Position numbers and translations under genes: made by a program | From: Paludibacteraceae bacterium | GTDB lineage: Bacteria > Bacteroidota > Bacteroidia > Bacteroidales > Paludibacteraceae | Length of the DNA stretch: 18,026 nt | Direction: 5' to 3' | NCBI GenBank assembly: GCA_017542915.1 | Contig: JAFXWI010000069.1 | Location: 1-18,026 of the forward strand | The notes under the pieces: generated by a model | What the model saw: the letters and a program-made list of their open reading frames with translations, nothing else | Database searches by the model: none | Told to the model about the DNA's origin: nothing | In this document: in pieces, positions 14,841 to 18,026 of the stretch | How positions within the stretch are numbered: the first letter of the stretch is position 1 | Layout of the letters: every line of letters starts with the position of its first letter

Positions 14841-14868
14841 AATTTTTAATTTTTAATTTTTAATTTCT
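14841..14868. repeat. Heptamer array (AATTTTT) spanning the exosortase stop codon
   Basis: Units AATTTTT, AATTTTT, AATTTTT and AATTTCT lie between the converging antiporter and exosortase genes. On the minus strand they encode the last residues KLKIKN and provide the stop codon. Confidence 0.85.
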
Positions 14869-15415
14869 CCACAAACCACACCCAGAGCCCGAACATCATG
14901 GCGTAGAAAGCGTATTTGAAGATGTAGTCATGGAGCACCGGAAACCAACTCGGATGAAACTCTATGAATAGCGAAATAAGGAATATACGCAGGATATTAA
15001 ATGCGTAGCAGCAAACCAAACCGAAGGGGATAAACCAGATCTTATGTTTCCAGCCTCCTTGTACCGTTAAGATCAGACAGATCCAGATAAAACTCTGTTT
15101 GAGTCCCGAGCAGCCCCAGATGATGGAAGTACCGCTGCCGGACTCGAAACGGATCGTGTGGTCACCCGCCATATACGCGGTATCGCGGAAGAGATCCAAG
15201 AGCCAAAAGACCACCGACGCAATATGCGCAGCCATGAACTCAAACGGCGCCGTGACATCCAAACCGAACCACGTGACAACATCCCCGTTCTCATCGCCCA
15301 CCATGGTGAACTTCCAGAAATAGTTCGCCACCAACAGAGTCACCATAAAGATCAACACGTCCTTATAGGGACGTATTTGAGATTTGAGATTGGAGATTTG
15401 AGATTTGAGTTCCAT
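14846..15415 (-). CDS. Exosortase/archaeosortase-family membrane protein
   Basis: The 189-residue protein has about five membrane segments and the family's catalytic triad: C102 in WGCSGLKQS, R143 in NILRIFLI and H162 in LHDYIFKY. Exosortases are transpeptidase-like enzymes that process or anchor proteins bearing short C-terminal sorting signals in the cytoplasmic membrane. It is short and compact, like the Xrt variants of Bacteroidota. The subfamily is not certain, and no PEP-CTERM-like substrate is seen in the window. It follows tsaD by 3 nt (TAAGGAATG), so the two form one operon. Both termini are repeat-coded: MELKSQISNLKSQI comes from the array at 15375-15409 and KLKIKN-stop from the array at 14841-14868. 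The native core is therefore about residues 16-183. Confidence 0.85.
   Translation of the reverse strand: MELKSQISNLKSQIRPYKDVLIFMVTLLVANYFWKFTMVGDENGDVVTWFGLDVTAPFEFMAAHIASVVFWLLDLFRDTAYMAGDHTIRFESGSGTSIIWGCSGLKQSFIWICLILTVQGGWKHKIWFIPFGLVCCYAFNILRIFLISLFIEFHPSWFPVLHDYIFKYAFYAMMFGLWVWFVEKLKIKN
15375..15409. repeat. Heptamer array (ATTTGAG type) encoding the exosortase N-terminus
   Basis: Units ATTTGAG, ATTTGAG, ATTGGAG, ATTTGAG and ATTTGAG are contiguous. Read on the minus strand they give LKSQISNLKSQI directly after the start codon. Confidence 0.87.
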
Positions 15416-15418
15416 TCC

Positions 15419-16465
15419 TTATATTTTGGTTTTGGCAAACGGCACTTCGTCGATGGCACAAAATTCTTTTCCTAAATATTTAAAATAACCTGCCTGACAA
15501 ATCATCGCCGCATTATCGGTTGTGAAACTAAAAGGCGGGATGAAGACCTCCCAATGGTATTTCTTTCCGTAGTCGATGAACGCCTGCCGCAGCGCACTAT
15601 TGGCACTCACTCCTCCTGCAACGGCTACCTGCGAGAGACCTAAGTCCTTCGCTGCTTTCTTGAGTTTCTTCATCAATATATCCACTACCGTAGCCTGCAA
15701 ACTGGCACACATATCTTCCCGCAGATTAGGTATCTTTTGTGCCAACTCATCGATCGTCTCCACACCGTGCGCCTTGAGCAAATCGCGGAGCGTATAGAGG
15801 AACGAGGTCTTGAGACCCGAGAACGAGTAGTCATAGCCCGCAATATTGGGTTTGGCAAACGGATATTTGGTCGCATCGCCGAGTTTGGCAAGTTTGTCTA
15901 TCCACGGTCCTCCCGGGTAAGGCAGACCCAGCACCTTGGCGCATTTATCGAACGCCTCTCCGGCTGCATCGTCAATAGTCTGACCGATGATCTCCATTTC
16001 GTTATACGCCTTCACAAGCACGATCTGACTGTTTCCTCCGCTCACCAAGAGACACAAGAACGGAAAAGAGGGATGCCGCAGACCGGTTCCGTCCTCTACG
16101 AAATGCGCCAACACGTGTCCCTGCAGATGGTTCACGTCAATAATCGGCACATTCAACGACAGCGCCAAACCTTTGGCAAACGACGTGCCGACCAAAAGCG
16201 AACCCAACAATCCCGGTCCACGGGTAAAAGCGACTGCCGAAATATCCTCTTTCGTCACTCCCGCACGCTTGAGCGCGGTGTCCACTACCGGCAGTATATT
16301 CTGCTGATGGGCACGACTGGCTAACTCCGGCACTACGCCTCCGAACTCCTCATGTACCTTCTGCGACGCAATCACATTGCTGCGCAAGATTCCATCTACA
16401 ATGACTGCTGACGATGTATCGTCACAACTGCTCTCGATGGCTAATATAACGGTTGATTTTTTCAT
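15419..16465 (-). CDS. tsaD: tRNA N6-threonylcarbamoyladenosine transferase (TsaD/Gcp)
   Basis: TsaD transfers the threonylcarbamoyl group to A37 of ANN-decoding tRNAs, together with TsaB and TsaE, in the cytoplasm. The start is MKKSTVILAIESSCDDTSSA at 16465, giving 348 residues, the normal length. The promoter box at 16492-16483 rules out the longer open frame to 16537. Signatures are IESSCDDTSSA (10-20), VVPELASRAH, the metal-binding HLQGH (113-117; often HMEGH), TRGPGLLGSLLVG, DDAAGEAFDKCAK.LG..YPGGP, VAGGVSANSALR and the final FTTDNAAMI. The exosortase gene follows with 3 nt between. The leader of about 12 nt is very short. Confidence 0.97.
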   Translation of the reverse strand: MKKSTVILAIESSCDDTSSAVIVDGILRSNVIASQKVHEEFGGVVPELASRAHQQNILPVVDTALKRAGVTKEDISAVAFTRGPGLLGSLLVGTSFAKGLALSLNVPIIDVNHLQGHVLAHFVEDGTGLRHPSFPFLCLLVSGGNSQIVLVKAYNEMEIIGQTIDDAAGEAFDKCAKVLGLPYPGGPWIDKLAKLGDATKYPFAKPNIAGYDYSFSGLKTSFLYTLRDLLKAHGVETIDELAQKIPNLREDMCASLQATVVDILMKKLKKAAKDLGLSQVAVAGGVSANSALRQAFIDYGKKYHWEVFIPPFSFTTDNAAMICQAGYFKYLGKEFCAIDEVPFAKTKI

Positions 16466-16482
16466 AATTTCACAAAAACGGC

Positions 16483-16515
16483 TGCAAAGGTACGACAAAA
16501 ATTGCACATATGCAA
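16483..16515 (-). promoter_or_regulatory. Promoter of the tsaD-exosortase operon
   Basis: On the minus strand, TTGC (16515-16512), 19 nt, then TACCTTTGCA (16492-16483) give the canonical promoter. Its -33 half overlaps segment A of the structured element at 16509-16648, so the two may have spread or evolved together. Confidence 0.78.
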
Positions 16516-16648
16516 GCATTCGGGTATTTTTTGCCAAATAAAATTAAATTTTATCTGTTTTGCACTGATAGATAGCGGCTATGCTTGCATAAGACGATAT
16601 ATATCGGTGTTAAACAGGAAAGCCGCAAGGCTTGGCAAAAAATACCCG
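16509..16648 (-). other. Structured element with interlocked stems, copy 2
   Basis: The segments are A 16509-16519 (TATGCAAGCAT), B 16521-16537, C 16575-16580 (GCGGCT), A' 16581-16591, C' 16621-16626 and B' 16632-16648. All pairs are perfect; B/B' is 17 bp. Order, the 1-nt A-B gap, the 0-nt C-A' gap, the B length and the 28-29 nt A'-C' interval equal those of copy 1 at 1093-1219, though the stems differ. Both intervals start AGAC followed by GATATAT (AGACACAGATATAT and AGACGATATAT). The interval also holds the palindrome CGATATATATCG (16595-16606), and AGCC-GCAA-GGCT (16621-16632) is a further local hairpin. The strand is assigned by analogy with copy 1. No gene is supported here. Confidence 0.6.
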
Positions 16649-16760
16649 CTCTGGAATATGTCCGGCAGGATGCGAACGGACGTTCGGAGGGAACCCGCCC
16701 GTGGCACTTTAGTGACAAAGGGAAGGGGCGTGCCGAAGTACCATCGTACAGATATGTAAG
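16649..16760. other. GC-rich hairpin-prone spacer between tsaD and waaA
   Basis: This continues the gene-free stretch after the structured element. It contains CGAACG-GA-CGTTCG (16674-16687), nested in GTCCG...CGGAC, then CACT-TT-AGTG within GGCAC...GTGCC (16703-16734). It may belong to one longer folded element with 16509-16648. Open frames on both strands are short, in atypical sequence, and not convincing. Confidence 0.4.
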
Positions 16761-16806
16761 TTATTGAGGAATAATTCACAAAAATATAAAAAAGTGGCTC
16801 ATTTAT

Positions 16807-16837
16807 TTGCGAGTATCATTTTTTTTGTGTAACTTTG
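16807..16837 (+). promoter_or_regulatory. Promoter of waaA
   Basis: TTGC (16807-16810), exactly 19 nt, then TAACTTTG (16830-16837) fit the Bacteroidota promoter. The leader to the ATG at 16869 is about 25 nt. Confidence 0.78.
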
Positions 16838-16868
16838 CACGCTTTTTAAGAATTTTTATTGAGTCATT

Positions 16869-18026
16869 ATGATTTTTTACTTTCTTATGATACGTCTCGC
16901 CGCTCTGTTCGGTCATCGCAAAGCACGTCTGATGGTGGAGGGTCAGAAACAGAGCAAGGAGGCTTTGAAACATATCGGCAAAGGAGCTGTTTGGATCCAT
17001 GTGTCGTCGGTGGGCGAGTTCGAGCAGGCACGTCCGCTCATTGAGCGTCTGCGCAAAGAGCAGCCGAACCGCCGCATCGTGCTGACGTTCTTCTCGCCCT
17101 CGGGCTATGAGTTGCGTAAGAACTACGACCGTGTGGATCACGTGCTGTACCTGCCTTTCGCGACACGTGGCAACGCACGTCGGTTCTTGGATGCGTTGCA
17201 GCCCCGGATGGCTCTCTTTGTCAAGTACGAGTTTTGGCCTGCCTATCTGCACGAACTCAAGAAACGGGCTATTCCCACCTATAGCATCTCGGCTATCTTC
17301 CGTCCGAGGCAACTCTTCTTCCTGCCTTGGGGCAAACCCTATCTCGCCCTGCTTCGCTGCTTCACGCATATCTACGTGCAGGACGAAGCTTCGCAGCAAC
17401 TACTGCAGAAACACGGTATCACGCATTGCTCCGTCGCAGGTGACACGCGTTTTGACCGCGTACGGGACATCTTGGCAGCACTCGAAAACGGAGACCCGAA
17501 TCGTGCCGCTAAGTTAGCGCCCATCGCTGCTTTTGCAGAAGGTAGCGAACGGGTCATCGTAGCCGGTAGCACGTGGCCGAAAGACGAACAGCTCTTGGCG
17601 CGTTACATACACGAGCGCCCGGATACCAAACTGATTCTCGTGCCGCACGAGATACACGAGAAGCATATGCATTTCATCTTCAACCTGCTTAAAGGTCGGT
17701 TTGTGCGGTATAGCTCTTTGGCAAACCTGCCCTCACCGGAGGCGTGCCGCAAAGTAGTGAGCAATGCTCAAGTACTGGTGATCGACACCATCGGCATGCT
17801 CTCATCGATCTATCGGTACTGCCAAGTGGCGTATATAGGCGGCGGTTTCGGAGTTGGTATTCATAACACGATTGAGGCGGCGGTATATGGAGTGCCGGTG
17901 CTCTTCGGACCGAACTACCAGCATTTCCGCGAAGCCAAAGGTCTGATCGCTTCCGGCGCTGCACGAAGCATCAAGAGCTACAAAGAGGCGGAAGAAGCTT
18001 TCGACACCGCCCTTGACCAATATCAA
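16869..18026 (+). CDS. waaA: 3-deoxy-D-manno-octulosonic acid (KDO) transferase, 3' end beyond the window
   Basis: The 386 visible residues of a protein usually about 410-425 long read open to the right edge. WaaA (KdtA) adds KDO from CMP-KDO to lipid A precursor at the inner face of the cytoplasmic membrane, starting the LPS core. A short hydrophobic N-terminal anchor (MIFYFLMIRLAALFG) is followed by WIHVSSVGEFEQ (42-53; E50 matches the family catalytic base). Next come KYEFWPAYL (119-127, the usual ETEIWPN position), GDTRFDRV (191-198) and VAGSTWPKDE (231-240). The GT-B nucleotide-sugar site is GGGFGVGIHNTIEAAVYGVPVLFGP (324-348). The start follows its own promoter, divergent from tsaD. Confidence 0.95.
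   Translation, partial: MIFYFLMIRLAALFGHRKARLMVEGQKQSKEALKHIGKGAVWIHVSSVGEFEQARPLIERLRKEQPNRRIVLTFFSPSGYELRKNYDRVDHVLYLPFATRGNARRFLDALQPRMALFVKYEFWPAYLHELKKRAIPTYSISAIFRPRQLFFLPWGKPYLALLRCFTHIYVQDEASQQLLQKHGITHCSVAGDTRFDRVRDILAALENGDPNRAAKLAPIAAFAEGSERVIVAGSTWPKDEQLLARYIHERPDTKLILVPHEIHEKHMHFIFNLLKGRFVRYSSLANLPSPEACRKVVSNAQVLVIDTIGMLSSIYRYCQVAYIGGGFGVGIHNTIEAAVYGVPVLFGPNYQHFREAKGLIASGAARSIKSYKEAEEAFDTALDQYQ

Noticed and set aside
4954..15411. A CRISPR-like array formed by the short repeats
   Set aside because: Units are 7 bp, contiguous, without unique spacers, and no cas gene is present.
16579..16779. Minus-strand open frame (MNYSSITYISVRWYFGTPLPF...) between tsaD and waaA
   Set aside because: It overlaps the structured element and GC-rich hairpins and has no promoter. 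It feels like a frame often annotated in dispersed noncoding repeats of Bacteroidales, but I cannot verify that.

Overview
The window reads as chromosomal DNA of a Bacteroidales-type bacterium (Bacteroidota). Five promoters fit TTG(C/T)-N19-TA(A/C)CTTTG, the Bacteroidota sigma-ABfr form. Shine-Dalgarno sites are weak or absent. One secreted protein ends in a type IX secretion (T9SS) sorting domain, and the core genes (valS, uvrA, tsaD, waaA) read as Bacteroidota proteins.

Left, accessory part (1-4952, all on the minus strand). Reading leftward: a lipoprotein gene, a fused nuclease-methylase (RM) gene and a specificity (S) gene form one tight operon that looks like a BcgI-like type IIB restriction-modification system. 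A small gene of unknown function follows with its own promoter and a long, highly structured leader. Next come eight helically phased CGGTAAT/CGGTACT copies, an intrinsic terminator, and a truncated HNH-nuclease-like gene. A nearly identical 40-bp promoter block stands before the lipoprotein gene and before the small gene, so it brackets the R-M operon.

Middle (5073-7559). A vWA-domain T9SS cargo gene sits behind a possible sigma-54 promoter. After it lies about 460 bp without a convincing gene, holding two inverted copies of a hairpin-rich module. The whole block is flanked by direct copies of the cargo gene's last 24 bp.

Right, core part (7527-18026). valS, uvrA and a CPA2-type cation/proton antiporter form a plus-strand operon. 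tsaD and an exosortase-family gene form a converging minus-strand operon. waaA (KDO transferase) diverges from tsaD and runs off the right edge. The 400 bp between tsaD and waaA holds a second copy of the structured element seen in the leader at 1093-1219.

Two patterns go beyond ordinary annotation. First, an interlocked stem architecture (order A-B-C-A'-C'-B') occurs twice, at 1093-1219 and 16509-16648. The stems have different sequences, but spacing and a loop motif are shared; in the first copy both stem mismatches become G-U pairs only on the minus strand. This is a candidate undescribed structured RNA or attenuator family. Second, at least thirteen arrays of tandem 7-bp units, each locus with its own unit, lie in spacers and inside or at the ends of valS, uvrA, the T9SS gene and the exosortase gene, where they are translated into low-complexity linkers.
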